From contig DASVDR010000024.1 in the NCBI GenBank assembly GCA_036381015.1, forward strand, positions 1 to 64,000: DNA of 64,000 nucleotides, written 5' to 3'. Shown here piece after piece: positions 54,401 through 63,271 of this stretch. Positions within the stretch are counted from its first letter, which is position 1. Each line of letters begins with the position of its first letter. A program made the translations under genes and the position numbers. Below the pieces are notes generated by a model that saw only the letters and a program-made list of their open reading frames with translations, searched no databases and was not told the DNA's origin. This DNA is from Gammaproteobacteria bacterium (GTDB lineage: Bacteria > Pseudomonadota > Gammaproteobacteria > Steroidobacterales > Rariloculaceae).

Positions 54401-54692
54401 ATGAGCAGAATGAGGAAGGCAAAGCATATTGGATCGTCCTTCAATGAGTTCATGAAGGAGGAAGGGCTGCACGAGGAGGCGAGTGCGGTCGCGATCAAGC
54501 CGTGCTCGCCTGTGAGCTCGAGCAGGCCATGAAGGAGAAAGGTGTCAGCAAGAACGAGATGGCGAAGCGCATGCAAACGAGTCGCAGCCAGCTAGACCGC
54601 ATTCTCGATCCCGATAGCGACAAAATTCGGCTCGACACCGTCTTCAAGGCCGCGCGCGTACGGGGCCGGAAGTCAGGCTGGAGCTGGTGTAA
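54401..54692 (+). pseudogene. Frameshifted XRE-type HTH regulator (antitoxin-like)
   Basis: Frame 1 from ATG 54401 encodes AKHIGSSFNEFMKEEGLHEEA and AVAIK; after one missing base near 54500 the sense continues in another frame as LACELEQAMKEKGVSKNEMAKRMQTSRSQLDRILDP, a helix-turn-helix. A second missing base near 54673 shifts the natural end (GRK..LELV) out of frame; the restored stop would be TAA at 54690-54692. The intact family (~95 aa) usually pairs with a HigB-like toxin, absent here. A 67-aa open frame (54502-54705) covers the HTH and might still be made, but it lacks the N-terminus. Most likely a dead gene. Confidence 0.7.
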
Positions 54693-54819
54693 TGGCGTGG
54701 CTTGAAGGCGCGCTCTTAGATCCCCCCATCGACCGATAAGGTCACCCCGCCGCCAGCGCACCCTCCGGCACCGGCTCGTTTACCATTACCGCCGCAGGAC
54801 TTCTCCGCCCGCGCAGGCC

Positions 54820-56301
54820 GTGATCGAAAACAGCGCCGCCATCGTCGCCGCTCTCGTCGCCTACATGGCGATCTGCCTGCTGCTCGGCTTCCTCGCGTAT
54901 CGGCGGACACGCACGCTCGGCGACTTCATCCTCGGCGGCCGCAAGCTCGGCAGCTGGGTTACCGCGCTCTCGGCGCAAGCCTCCGACATGAGCGGCTGGC
55001 TGCTGATGGGCTTGCCCGGCCTCGCGTATCTCGCGGGCCTCGACGCCGCGTGGCTCGCGCTCGGCCTCGCGATCGGCACGTGGGCCAATTGGCGCTTCGT
55101 CGCGGCGAGGCTGCGCACGCGAACCGAGCGCCTCACCGACTCGCTGACGTTGCCCGACTACTTCGAGCGACGCTTCGACGATCGCTCGCGCGTGCTGCGC
55201 ACGATCTCGGCGGCGTTCATCCTCGTCTTCTTTGCGTTCTACACGAGCTCGGGATTCGTTGCGGCGGGAAGGCTCTTCGAGACGCTGTTCGCAATCCCGT
55301 ACATCGAAGCGATGTTCTGGGGCTCGATCGTGATGCTCGCCTACACGTTCTTCGGCGGGTTTCTCGCCGTGAGCTGGTCGGACGTGCTCCAGGGCACGCT
55401 GATGTTTCTCGCGCTCGTTCTCGTCGCCGCGCTCGGCGTGCAGCTCGCCGGCGGTGTCGGGCCCGGCGTCGACGCGCTCTCGGCACGCGATCCCGCGTTG
55501 CTCGATCCGTTCGTCGGCACTGGCACGGAGACGCTCGGGGTCCTCGGCGTGCTGTCGCTCCTCGGCTGGGGCTTGGGCTACCCCGGCCAGCCGCACATCC
55601 TCGCGCGCTTCATGGCGATTCGCCGCGCCGACGAGCTCACGACGTCGCGCCGCGTCGCGATGGGCTGGGTCGTCACGGTGCTCGCAGCGGCCGTCGTCGT
55701 CGGCCTCACCGGCGTGCTCGTGCTCGACCCGCCGCTCGAGGGTGCGGACAGCGAGAAGGTCTTCATCCTGCTGGCCACGGAATTCTTCCATCCGGCGATC
55801 GCGGGCGTGTGCCTCTCGGGCATCCTCGCCGCGATCATGAGCACGGCCTCCGCGCAGCTGCTCGTCTCGTCGTCGGCATTCGCGGAGGATTTTTACCGGG
55901 GCTTCGTTCGGCCGGACGCGGGCCGAGCGGAGCTGCTCTGGGCCGGAAGGCTCGCCGTCCTCGGAATCGCCGTCGTCGCGTTCCTTCTCGGCCTCGATCC
56001 CGAAAGCCGAGTGCTGTCGCTCGTCGCGTGGGCCTGGGCCGGCTTCGGCGCGGCGTTCGGGCCGGCGATCGTGCTGTCGCTCTACTGGGAGGGGATGACG
56101 CGAAACGGCGCGCTCGCGGGCATCGTCGTCGGCGGTCTCACCGTGATCGTCTGGCCGCAGATCGAAGGTCCGATCTTCGAGCTTTACGAGCTCGTGCCGG
56201 GATTCGTTGCGTCCGCGATCGCGATCGTCGGCGTGTCGCTGCTCGAGACGCGGCGCGCCGAGCGGGTCGTGAAGCCTCGGGACACCGAAGCGGCTTCCTA
56301 G
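54820..56301 (+). CDS. putP: Sodium/proline symporter (SSS family)
   Basis: This 493-aa sodium:solute symporter has about 13 membrane helices. Landmarks shared with PutP are the N-terminal DFILGGRKLGSWVTALSAQASDMSGWLLMGLPG, WLALGLAIGTWANW, FYTSSGFVAAGRLFETLF, GYPGQPHILARFMAI and SGILAAIMSTASAQLLVSSSA, which holds sodium-binding Ser/Thr residues. Proline is the expected substrate; uptake may serve osmotic balance or catabolism. No putA is adjacent. The start is GTG at 54820. It lies between two degraded stretches but is itself intact. Confidence 0.93.
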   Translation: MIENSAAIVAALVAYMAICLLLGFLAYRRTRTLGDFILGGRKLGSWVTALSAQASDMSGWLLMGLPGLAYLAGLDAAWLALGLAIGTWANWRFVAARLRTRTERLTDSLTLPDYFERRFDDRSRVLRTISAAFILVFFAFYTSSGFVAAGRLFETLFAIPYIEAMFWGSIVMLAYTFFGGFLAVSWSDVLQGTLMFLALVLVAALGVQLAGGVGPGVDALSARDPALLDPFVGTGTETLGVLGVLSLLGWGLGYPGQPHILARFMAIRRADELTTSRRVAMGWVVTVLAAAVVVGLTGVLVLDPPLEGADSEKVFILLATEFFHPAIAGVCLSGILAAIMSTASAQLLVSSSAFAEDFYRGFVRPDAGRAELLWAGRLAVLGIAVVAFLLGLDPESRVLSLVAWAWAGFGAAFGPAIVLSLYWEGMTRNGALAGIVVGGLTVIVWPQIEGPIFELYELVPGFVASAIAIVGVSLLETRRAERVVKPRDTEAAS

Positions 56302-56370
56302 ACGTCGGGAGCGCGCCGCGCCTGCAGCCGTTCTCGATCGAAAAGGCGCCGGGCGCCGCCGCTCGGTCCG

Positions 56371-57136
56371 CTACCCGGCCACCTCTCGGTAGATCGCTTC
56401 GTAGCGATCCACGAGACGCTCCCACGAGCCGCTTTCGTGATGGACCGTCGCGAGGTTGCGGCGCGTCTCCGCGATCGCCTTCGGGACGATGAAGGAGGAG
56501 CTCGAGCTGCTTCGCGAGATCGGCGACATTGCCGGTCTCGAACACGTAAGCCTGCGCTCCTGCGGCCTCGATATTCTCCCGGATGTCGCTCACGAGCACC
56601 GGCGTGCCGTAAGCAAGCGCTTCGAGCACGACCATGGGCCTGCCCTCGACATGGGAGGGTGAACCAGCAGATAGGCATTGGCGAGCAGCTCGGCGAGCTC
56701 CGCCGCCGGCAGGTGCCCGGCAAGAAGGACATTGCCGCGCGCCGCCGTCGCGAGCTCACGCACGTAACGGGCGGGGCCACTTGGCGTGCTTCCAGTCTCT
56801 GGCGTGGAGCGTCAGCACGGTCGGCACGCCGCGGGGCGAGGCAAGCCGGCCGAACAGCCCGGGCCCGGCGTCGTGAAAGTGAATGACGTCGAACCGGTCC
56901 GCCGCCGCTCGGCACGTGGCGAGAAACGAGCGCGAAAGCGTCTCGAACTACTTGCCCCGGAGCGCCGGCACGCTCACGGCCGACACGCCCAGGTAGTAGC
57001 GGCCGCCACCGGGTTCCCCGAACACGGCGACGTCATGACCGCGCGCCGCCAAGCGCGGGCACAACTCGCGCAGCAGCGCTTCGATTCCCGAGTACTCGCT
57101 CCGCAGGCCGCGCGAACCGATCATCGCGATACGCAT
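56371..57136 (-). pseudogene. GT4-type glycosyltransferase, multiply broken
   Basis: From ATG 57136 the start MRIAMIGSRGLRSEYSGIEALLREL is a glycosyltransferase N-terminus of the GT4 fold, with PRLAARGHDVAVFG. It hits an in-frame TAG after VSVPALRGK (near 56945). Sense continues as FETLSRSFLATCRA, FDVIHFHDAGPGLFGRLASP and RGVPTVLTLHARDWKHAKW, then shifts frame near 56785, again near 56655 (before VEGRPMVVLEALAYGTPVLVSD) and again near 56495, to end at TAG 56371. One stop and three frameshifts mean the gene is dead. In life it probably transferred sugars for an exopolysaccharide. Confidence 0.85.
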
Positions 57137-57183
57137 GCCGTCACCGCCCACGAGACCATCTTGCTGCCGCTCAAAGCGATGAG

Positions 57184-57325
57184 ATGCTGACTTCGTCGAA
57201 AGCGTACGGGGGTAGCGTGCGAGCCGATCATGACGCTTCCGCGGAAGAAGGCTGTAAGCCGCTTCGCCCGGGCGCCGTCGTCGTCGTGACGGGCGGCGCC
57301 GGCTTCATCGGATCCTGCCCTGGCC
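57184..57325 (+). pseudogene. 5' fragment of an NAD-dependent epimerase/dehydratase
   Basis: A short open frame includes GAVVVVTGGAGFIGS, the GxxGxxG dinucleotide-binding start of extended SDR sugar epimerases. Homology ends abruptly after IGS at about 57318, where unrelated sequence begins. It is taken as a truncated remnant of a sugar-nucleotide epimerase gene, deleted from its remaining ~280 codons. It lies 48 bp from the dead glycosyltransferase, divergent from it. Confidence 0.6.
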
Positions 57326-57374
57326 GATCGTCGAATGCGGTCTTGCGCGACAAACCAGGCTCGGACGAGCCGGA

Positions 57375-57602
57375 ATGATCTACTTTCATCCGTGGGAGGT
57401 CGCGCGGACCCTGCCTTGGCGCAGCGACGCTCGGCTGCGGGCCCTCGGGACCCGATACCCGTTTCGGCGGCGCACGCGCTCGCGCGTGCAGCGCCTCCTC
57501 TCCTCCGTCACGGGACGGGCGGGCAGCATGCACGAGACGCTGCGCGCGCTCGAGCCTCTGCCGGCGTGGCACCCTCGCGAGACGGCGGCGCGTGCGGTTT
57601 GA
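57375..57602 (+). pseudogene. 3' fragment, possibly of a polysaccharide deacetylase
   Basis: The frame reads IYFHPWEVARTLPWRSDARL and TRSRVQRLLSSVTGRAGS, ending at a TGA. The YFHPWE start of this segment resembles the C-terminal part of polysaccharide deacetylases linked to exosortase/EPS clusters, but no upstream catalytic part exists in the window; only about 50 bp separate it from the epimerase fragment. It is therefore read as a deletion leftover. The family assignment is tentative. Confidence 0.4.
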
Positions 57603-57623
57603 CGGACGGCCTCGCGCGCGCTC

Positions 57624-58229
57624 TTACGCCGTGGCCTTCTTGAACGCCGGCCGGGCGGCCAGTCGATCGTAGTATGCACGGAGCGCCGGAAGGTCGTCCG
57701 GCAGCGCGCCGCACTGGTCGGCCGCGTACAACGTGTAGCCGACGACGATGTCGGCGGCGCTGAACTCGTCCGCGACGAGATACTCGTGCCCCTGCAGCTC
57801 GCGGTCGAGTATCTCGGCGTAGTGGTGGAAGACTCGCTTCGCCTCTTCCAGCCGTTCCTTGCTCCGCTCCGTTTCCGGCAGCAGCATCGTGTGCGCCGCG
57901 ATCTGCGCCACGGGCACCATCAGCGTCGACTCGCCGAAATGCAGCCATTGCAGGAAATATCCGTAATGCGGGGATTCGTGGTGCGGACGGAGGCGGCCTG
58001 CCCCGTAATGCTCGAGCACGTACTGGATGATCGCCACGGACTCGAACATCGTGAGCGTATCGTCGACGAGGACCGGAACCTTGCCGAACGGGCTGACCTG
58101 CAGGTAGTCCGCCGACCGAAGCGCTTTCGGGTCGAAAGGCAGCACCTCGAGCTCGTAGTCGAGCCCTAGCTCCTCGAACAGCCACAATACCCGGGTGGAC
58201 CGGCTTCCCTTGCAATGGTAAAGCTTCAT
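57624..58229 (-). CDS. Glutathione S-transferase family protein
   Basis: This 201-aa protein has a thioredoxin-fold N-terminal domain (MKLYHCKGSRSTRVLWLFEELG, then SPFGKVPVLVDDTLTMFES, the glutathione-binding cis-Pro and ESVAI motif) and an all-helical C-terminal domain (FSAADIVVGYTLYAADQCG). The Ser-Arg-Ser at the N-terminus of helix 1 suggests a Ser-type or catalytically mild GST. The ATG at 58229 fits the family; an upstream in-frame start adds seven residues. Substrate unknown; such enzymes handle electrophiles or act in aromatic degradation. Confidence 0.9.
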   Translation of the reverse strand: MKLYHCKGSRSTRVLWLFEELGLDYELEVLPFDPKALRSADYLQVSPFGKVPVLVDDTLTMFESVAIIQYVLEHYGAGRLRPHHESPHYGYFLQWLHFGESTLMVPVAQIAAHTMLLPETERSKERLEEAKRVFHHYAEILDRELQGHEYLVADEFSAADIVVGYTLYAADQCGALPDDLPALRAYYDRLAARPAFKKATA

Positions 58230-58361
58230 CGGCAACGAACCCCTGAACATTCAGCGAGGGTGGGCACATCCGGCCGCGCCGCGGTGGGACGATCGGCGCG
58301 GACCGCGTGAGACGGCGCGGCGTTCCGCGAGCCCGGACCCGGCCGCCCGAGGAAATGATAC

Positions 58362-58790
58362 ATGTCTTCGATCGCAAAGCTCTTCGTCGCGCTCGCGTCC
58401 GCATCGCTGCTCGTCGCCACGATGCTCGGCGCCTACGCGAGCCACGGCATGCGAAGCGCCGACGCGGCAGCCGTGGACGCGGTCCGCACGGCGGTCGCCT
58501 TTCAGTTTCATCACGGGCTCGCGCTGCTCGCGGTCGCGCTGTTGCGCGATCGGCTCGGGGGACGCGCGGTCGACGCCGCAGGCTGGCTCTTCTTCGCGGG
58601 CACCGTCGGATTCTGCGGTGCGATCTATGCGTCGAGGCTCGCGGGCTGGAGCGCCGCCGGTCAGGCGGCGCCTCTCGGCGGGGTCACGCTGATGGCGGGC
58701 TGGGCCGCGCTGATCGTCGCGGCGATCGTCCATCGAGCCGCGCGCCGCGTGCCGGAGCCGCCGCCGCAAGGCGCACCCCCTCCTTCGTGA
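58362..58790 (+). CDS. DUF423 family inner-membrane protein (YgdD-like)
   Basis: This 142-aa protein has four predicted membrane helices and the family landmarks LGAYASHGM near residue 25, AVAFQFHHGLALL and LGGVTLMAGWAALIVAA. DUF423 proteins are widespread small membrane proteins of unknown function. A Pro-rich tail (VPEPPPQGAPPPS) follows the last helix. It is divergent from the GST gene and convergent with lhr across 31 bp. Confidence 0.92.
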   Translation: MSSIAKLFVALASASLLVATMLGAYASHGMRSADAAAVDAVRTAVAFQFHHGLALLAVALLRDRLGGRAVDAAGWLFFAGTVGFCGAIYASRLAGWSAAGQAAPLGGVTLMAGWAALIVAAIVHRAARRVPEPPPQGAPPPS

Positions 58791-58821
58791 CGGTACGGCT
58801 CAGGCGCGTTCGCGAACCCGC

Positions 58822-61800
58822 TCAGCGCACGGCGGCGAGACGGACCGGTCGGCGCTGCGCATCGGCGAGCATCGAAGCCGCTTTGCGCTGCTCGGCCGGA
58901 TCGGCGGACGCGAGCCACTCGACGCCGGCCGCGCTGCTCGCGGCGATCGGCCTGCCGCGGTTGAACACGATTCTGCGCCACGGCACGGCCGGCGTGCGCG
59001 GGGCGTTGCCCGCGAGGTGCGCGAGGTTCAGCGGATCGGCCGCCGAGATCACGACCCACTCGTCCCCGGTGTCGGTGCGGCGCACGCGGCGCATCGCCGC
59101 GACCGCCTCCGGCAGCGCGAACTGCTCGCCGCCGAGCGGCGCGACGAAGCGGCCGCCGCGAATCTCGCCGCGGGCTTCCCAGCGCCGATACACCTCGAGC
59201 AGCTCACGCCAGCTCGGCAGCAAGGTCTCGCGGCCGAGGACGGCGCGGCAGACGACGCCGTAGCGGCGGAGCAGGACGCGTGCCGCGAGCTCGCGGAGCT
59301 CATGTCCGTTGAGCTCGTGTCCGGCCGGGAGCTCGTGTCCGGCACCCGACGCACGCGACGCACGTCCGGCACCGAACGCACGGAGCTCATTGCCGGCACC
59401 GAACGCAATCAGCGACCAGCGGCCGGCGGCGTCGAAGGCGCCGGCGCCGCGGAGGCGGCTGCGGGCGCGGAAGCCGGTGCGTCGGCGCTGCGGGGTCACG
59501 AGGGCGCGCAAGCCCTTGAACGAGTCCGCGGTGACGGCGCCGCGGGCGACGAGCTCGCCGAGCGCTTCCTCGACCTGCACGCGTAGCAGCCCGGTGGCCT
59601 CGACGATCTCGATGAAGAAGAGGGCGCCGCGCTCGGCGAGCACGCCGGCGACGCGCGCAGCGGCGGACGACGGCGCGGGCTCGTCGTCCCCGCCGGCGGC
59701 CGACCCCTGTGCGAGCAGCCGCCACTGCGAGAGCGCGGTCCGCGGGACGATGACGATCGGCGACGCGGCGACCGTCGCGGGCCGCGGACCGATCGCGGCC
59801 GCACCGGGCCGCGGGCGCCACCAGACGACCTCGCCGGACGCCGACAGCACATCGAGCTGCTCCGGCCCGTAATCGGCGATCCGCGCCGGCAACACTTCGC
59901 GCTCCCACGCGATCGCCGGAAGCGCGAGACCTTGAAGCTCGTCGACGACCGCGCGGAGCGCGTCGACGCCCTGACGTCGGTCGGCGCCCAGCCCCTGCCA
60001 GCGGAACAGGAAGCGCTGATAGTCGGCGAGCGTGACGGGCTCGATCTCGGCGCGCAGGCGCTTCAACGTGTAGCGGTGAATGCGCGCGAGGAGCCGCCGC
60101 TCGCACCACTCCTCGACGTCCGTCCGCCTGAATCGCCCCCGCATCACGAAGCCCTGCTGCTCGAGCGCCGCGAGCGGAATCGCGAGCGCGGCCGCCGAAA
60201 GCCCGAGCGGCGCACTGAGCTCCTCGGCGGTGACCGGCCCGAGCGCCTCGAGGCGGCCGCGCACGATCTCGCGAAGCGCCGTGTCCGCGTCGTCGACCCG
60301 GGCCGGCAGCGCCGCCGCGTCCGGTTCGGCGGCTCCGTTCGGAAACGCGAGCGCAAGCTCCGCGAGCCGCTCGGCGCCGACCCAGAGCGGCTCGCCGCCG
60401 GAAGGCTCGAAGACGCACGCGCGGCGCGTGCGGCGCAGCTCGTCGAAATATCCGCGCAAGCCGCCGCCCTCGCCTTCCGCCGCCGTCAGGAAGCCGAGCG
60501 ACACGAGCGCATCGTGCAGCTCGTCGGCATCGCGCGGGTCCGGCCACGCCTCGGACTTCACGCGCTCGATCGCCTCCGGATCGAGCCGGCCGAGCTCCGC
60601 CGCCTGCTCCGCGCTCATGTAACGCCGACTCTGCACGGCGAGCGTGCGCCGCTCCTCGGCGGGCGCGTCGTCGAGGAACGCATAAGGCCGCGCGCCGAGG
60701 ATCTCCTGCGCGAGCGGCGACGGCCCCGCGAGATCGCGGCAGACGACCTCGACCTCGCCCGCCTCGATCCGGCGCAGCAGCCGTTCGAGCCCGTGGATGT
60801 CCATCGCGACCGTCAGGCAATCGGCGAGCGTCTGCTGCACGAGCGGATGCTCGGGAATCTCGCGATCGCCGCCGCTCAGGTTCTCGGCGCAAGCGAGCTG
60901 CTCCGGAAACACCGTCGCGAGCAGATCCTCGGCGTCGATGCGCTGGAACTGCGGCGGCGCGCGCTTGCCGTCGCGGAAGCGGCGCACGGCGAGCGCCGTC
61001 GTCGCGTTCCATCGCCAGTACGTCCCGAACATCGGCGCGCCGAGCACTGCCTGCGACAGCACGTCGCGCACGGAGGTGCTCGAGAGATACCGCACCACGT
61101 CGTCGAGCGCGAAGCTGTGCACGGTGCCGAGCGACAGCACGATCGAGTCCTCGAGCGCGGCGGCCTGCAGCTCGAAGTTGAACCGCCGGCAGAATCGCTT
61201 GCGGAGCGCGAGACCCCAGGCCTTGTTGATCCGCGAGCCGTGCGTCGAGTGCACGACGAGATGGCTGTCGCCCGCCTCGTCGAAGAAGCGCTCGAACACG
61301 ATCCGCTCGGCCGTCGGCAACGCGCCCAATGCCGCCTTCGCGGCAGCGAGGTAATCGACGAGCTGCTCCGCCGCGCTCGATGGGATGCCGATCTCCGCGG
61401 CGAGCGCGGCGGCGACGTCCGCGGCCGGCGCGGCCTCGAGCGCCTCGTCCACGCGGCGGCGCAGCGCGGACACCGCGTGCGAGAGCTCGTCGCTGCGCCC
61501 CGGCGCCTCGCCGAACCAGAACGGAATGCTCGGCGGCTCGCCGCGCGCGTCCTCGACGAACACCTTGCCGGTCTCGATCTTGCGGATCCGATAGGACGTG
61601 TTGCCGAGCTGAAAGATTTCGCCGGGCATGCTCTCGAACGCGAAGTCCTCGTTGAGCGTGCCGACCGGATGCTCGTCGGGGAGAAGCACGACGTCGTAGT
61701 CGAACTGGTCGGGGATCACGCCGCCGTTCGTGACCGCGGTGAGCCGCGCCGAGCGCCGGCCGCGAAGCATGCCGTTCACGCGATCGTAATGAAGATGGGC

Positions 61801-63192
61801 GCTGCGCCGCCCGCGGTGCGTGGCGAACCCTTCGGCGAGCATGTCGACTACCGCGTCGAAGGCGTCGCGCGGCAGCTCACGGTAAGGCGCGGCCGCGCGG
61901 ACGCGCGCGTAGAGCTCGTCGACCGCCCACTCGCGCATCGCGACGTCGGCGACGATCTGCTGCGCGAGCACGTCGAGCGGCGCGCCCGGAGCTCGGATCG
62001 CGTCGAGCTCCCCGCGGCGGGCCGACTCGAGCAGCGCCGTGCATTCGACGAGCTCGTCGCGCGAGAGCGGAAAGAGCCGTCCCTTCGGCGTGCGCCCGAG
62101 GCCGTGGCCCGAGCGGCCGACCCGCTGGAGAAACGCCGCGATCGCCCGCGGCGAGCCGATCTGGCAGACGAGATCCACGTCGCCGATGTCGATGCCGAGC
62201 TCGAGCGACGACGTTGCGACGACCGCACGCAGCGTGCCTGCCTTCAGCCGCTGCTCGGCGGAAAGGCGATGCTCCTTAGCAAGGCTGCCGTGATGCGACG
62301 TGACCGCATCCTCGCCGAGGCGCTCGGCGAGATGACGAGCCGCCCGCTCGCAGAGCCTGCGCGTGTTCACGAATACGAGCGTCGTGCGATGCGCGCGAAT
62401 GAGGTCCGCCAACCGGTCGTAGATCTCCGTCCAGACCTCGTTCGGCATGATCGGCTCGAGCGGCGACGACGGCAGCTCGAGCGCGAGATCGCGGGCGCGC
62501 ACGTGACCCACGTCGATGATCTCGCACGGCGCGTCAGGCGTGCCCGTGAGGTATTCGGCGATGCGCGCGATCGGCTTCGTAGTGGCGGAGACGCCGATCC
62601 GAACCGGCGGCGACGGCGTCAATGCGGCGAGCCGCTCGAGCGACAGCGCGAGGTGCGCGCCGCGCTTGTTGCCGGCGAGCGCGTGGATCTCGTCGACGAT
62701 CACGGTCCTTACCGTCGAGAGCATCCGCCGCCCGGATTCGGACGTGAGCAGGATGTACAGCGACTCCGGCGTCGTGACGAGAATGTGCGGCGGCGTGCGG
62801 CGCATGCGGGCGCGCTCGCTCTGCGGCGTGTCGCCGGTCCGCACCCAGGCTCGGATCGGCGCGTCGGGCAGCGCGAGACCGAGCAGCTCGCGGCGAATCC
62901 CCTGGAGCGGCGTCTCGAGGTTCTTCTGGATGTCGTTCGAAAGCGCTTTCAGCGGCGAGACGTACAGCACCCGCGTCTCGTCGGCGAGGCCGCCCTCCAG
63001 CGCGTCCCGCACGAGATCGTCGATCACCGCGAGGAACGCAGCGAGCGTCTTGCCGGAGCCGGTCGGCGCGCTGATCACGGTCGCGGCGCCGCGCTTGATC
63101 GCGTCCCACGCCTTCTCCTGAACGGGGGTCGGCGCGTCGAACGCGGCGGCAAACCACCTGGAGACGGCGGGATGGAGGGAACGCAGGCCCAT
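58822..63192 (-). CDS. lhr: Lhr-type large ATP-dependent DNA/RNA helicase
   Basis: Lhr is a giant superfamily 2 helicase implicated in DNA repair and stress response. The 1456-aa protein has Walker A APTGSGKT (residues 42-49), DEIH in VIVDEIHAL, a motif IV-VI set (FVNTRRLCERAARHL, QRVGRSGHG), a winged-helix core to ~860 and the bacterial Lhr C-terminal extension of roughly 600 residues with further winged helices. The C-terminal linker holds a repetitive insert (about 59298-59413) of GAG/HEL units. The ATG at 63192 replaces a TTG six codons earlier. It is the largest gene here and is flanked by short, unrelated genes. Confidence 0.95.
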   Translation of the reverse strand: MGLRSLHPAVSRWFAAAFDAPTPVQEKAWDAIKRGAATVISAPTGSGKTLAAFLAVIDDLVRDALEGGLADETRVLYVSPLKALSNDIQKNLETPLQGIRRELLGLALPDAPIRAWVRTGDTPQSERARMRRTPPHILVTTPESLYILLTSESGRRMLSTVRTVIVDEIHALAGNKRGAHLALSLERLAALTPSPPVRIGVSATTKPIARIAEYLTGTPDAPCEIIDVGHVRARDLALELPSSPLEPIMPNEVWTEIYDRLADLIRAHRTTLVFVNTRRLCERAARHLAERLGEDAVTSHHGSLAKEHRLSAEQRLKAGTLRAVVATSSLELGIDIGDVDLVCQIGSPRAIAAFLQRVGRSGHGLGRTPKGRLFPLSRDELVECTALLESARRGELDAIRAPGAPLDVLAQQIVADVAMREWAVDELYARVRAAAPYRELPRDAFDAVVDMLAEGFATHRGRRSAHLHYDRVNGMLRGRRSARLTAVTNGGVIPDQFDYDVVLLPDEHPVGTLNEDFAFESMPGEIFQLGNTSYRIRKIETGKVFVEDARGEPPSIPFWFGEAPGRSDELSHAVSALRRRVDEALEAAPAADVAAALAAEIGIPSSAAEQLVDYLAAAKAALGALPTAERIVFERFFDEAGDSHLVVHSTHGSRINKAWGLALRKRFCRRFNFELQAAALEDSIVLSLGTVHSFALDDVVRYLSSTSVRDVLSQAVLGAPMFGTYWRWNATTALAVRRFRDGKRAPPQFQRIDAEDLLATVFPEQLACAENLSGGDREIPEHPLVQQTLADCLTVAMDIHGLERLLRRIEAGEVEVVCRDLAGPSPLAQEILGARPYAFLDDAPAEERRTLAVQSRRYMSAEQAAELGRLDPEAIERVKSEAWPDPRDADELHDALVSLGFLTAAEGEGGGLRGYFDELRRTRRACVFEPSGGEPLWVGAERLAELALAFPNGAAEPDAAALPARVDDADTALREIVRGRLEALGPVTAEELSAPLGLSAAALAIPLAALEQQGFVMRGRFRRTDVEEWCERRLLARIHRYTLKRLRAEIEPVTLADYQRFLFRWQGLGADRRQGVDALRAVVDELQGLALPAIAWEREVLPARIADYGPEQLDVLSASGEVVWWRPRPGAAAIGPRPATVAASPIVIVPRTALSQWRLLAQGSAAGGDDEPAPSSAAARVAGVLAERGALFFIEIVEATGLLRVQVEEALGELVARGAVTADSFKGLRALVTPQRRRTGFRARSRLRGAGAFDAAGRWSLIAFGAGNELRAFGAGRASRASGAGHELPAGHELNGHELRELAARVLLRRYGVVCRAVLGRETLLPSWRELLEVYRRWEARGEIRGGRFVAPLGGEQFALPEAVAAMRRVRRTDTGDEWVVISAADPLNLAHLAGNAPRTPAVPWRRIVFNRGRPIAASSAAGVEWLASADPAEQRKAASMLADAQRRPVRLAAVR

Positions 63193-63271
63193 CGGCCAAG
63201 CATAAGCCAAAGCCCGCCCGCAGCGCAGTCACCGTATAATCGGCGGCCACGGTTCGAGCGGCGCCAGACCC

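Noticed and set aside
54502-54705. Intact 67-aa XRE regulator
   Set aside because: Lacks the conserved N-terminus, which is present just upstream in another frame, and its last residues are out of frame; called a pseudogene.
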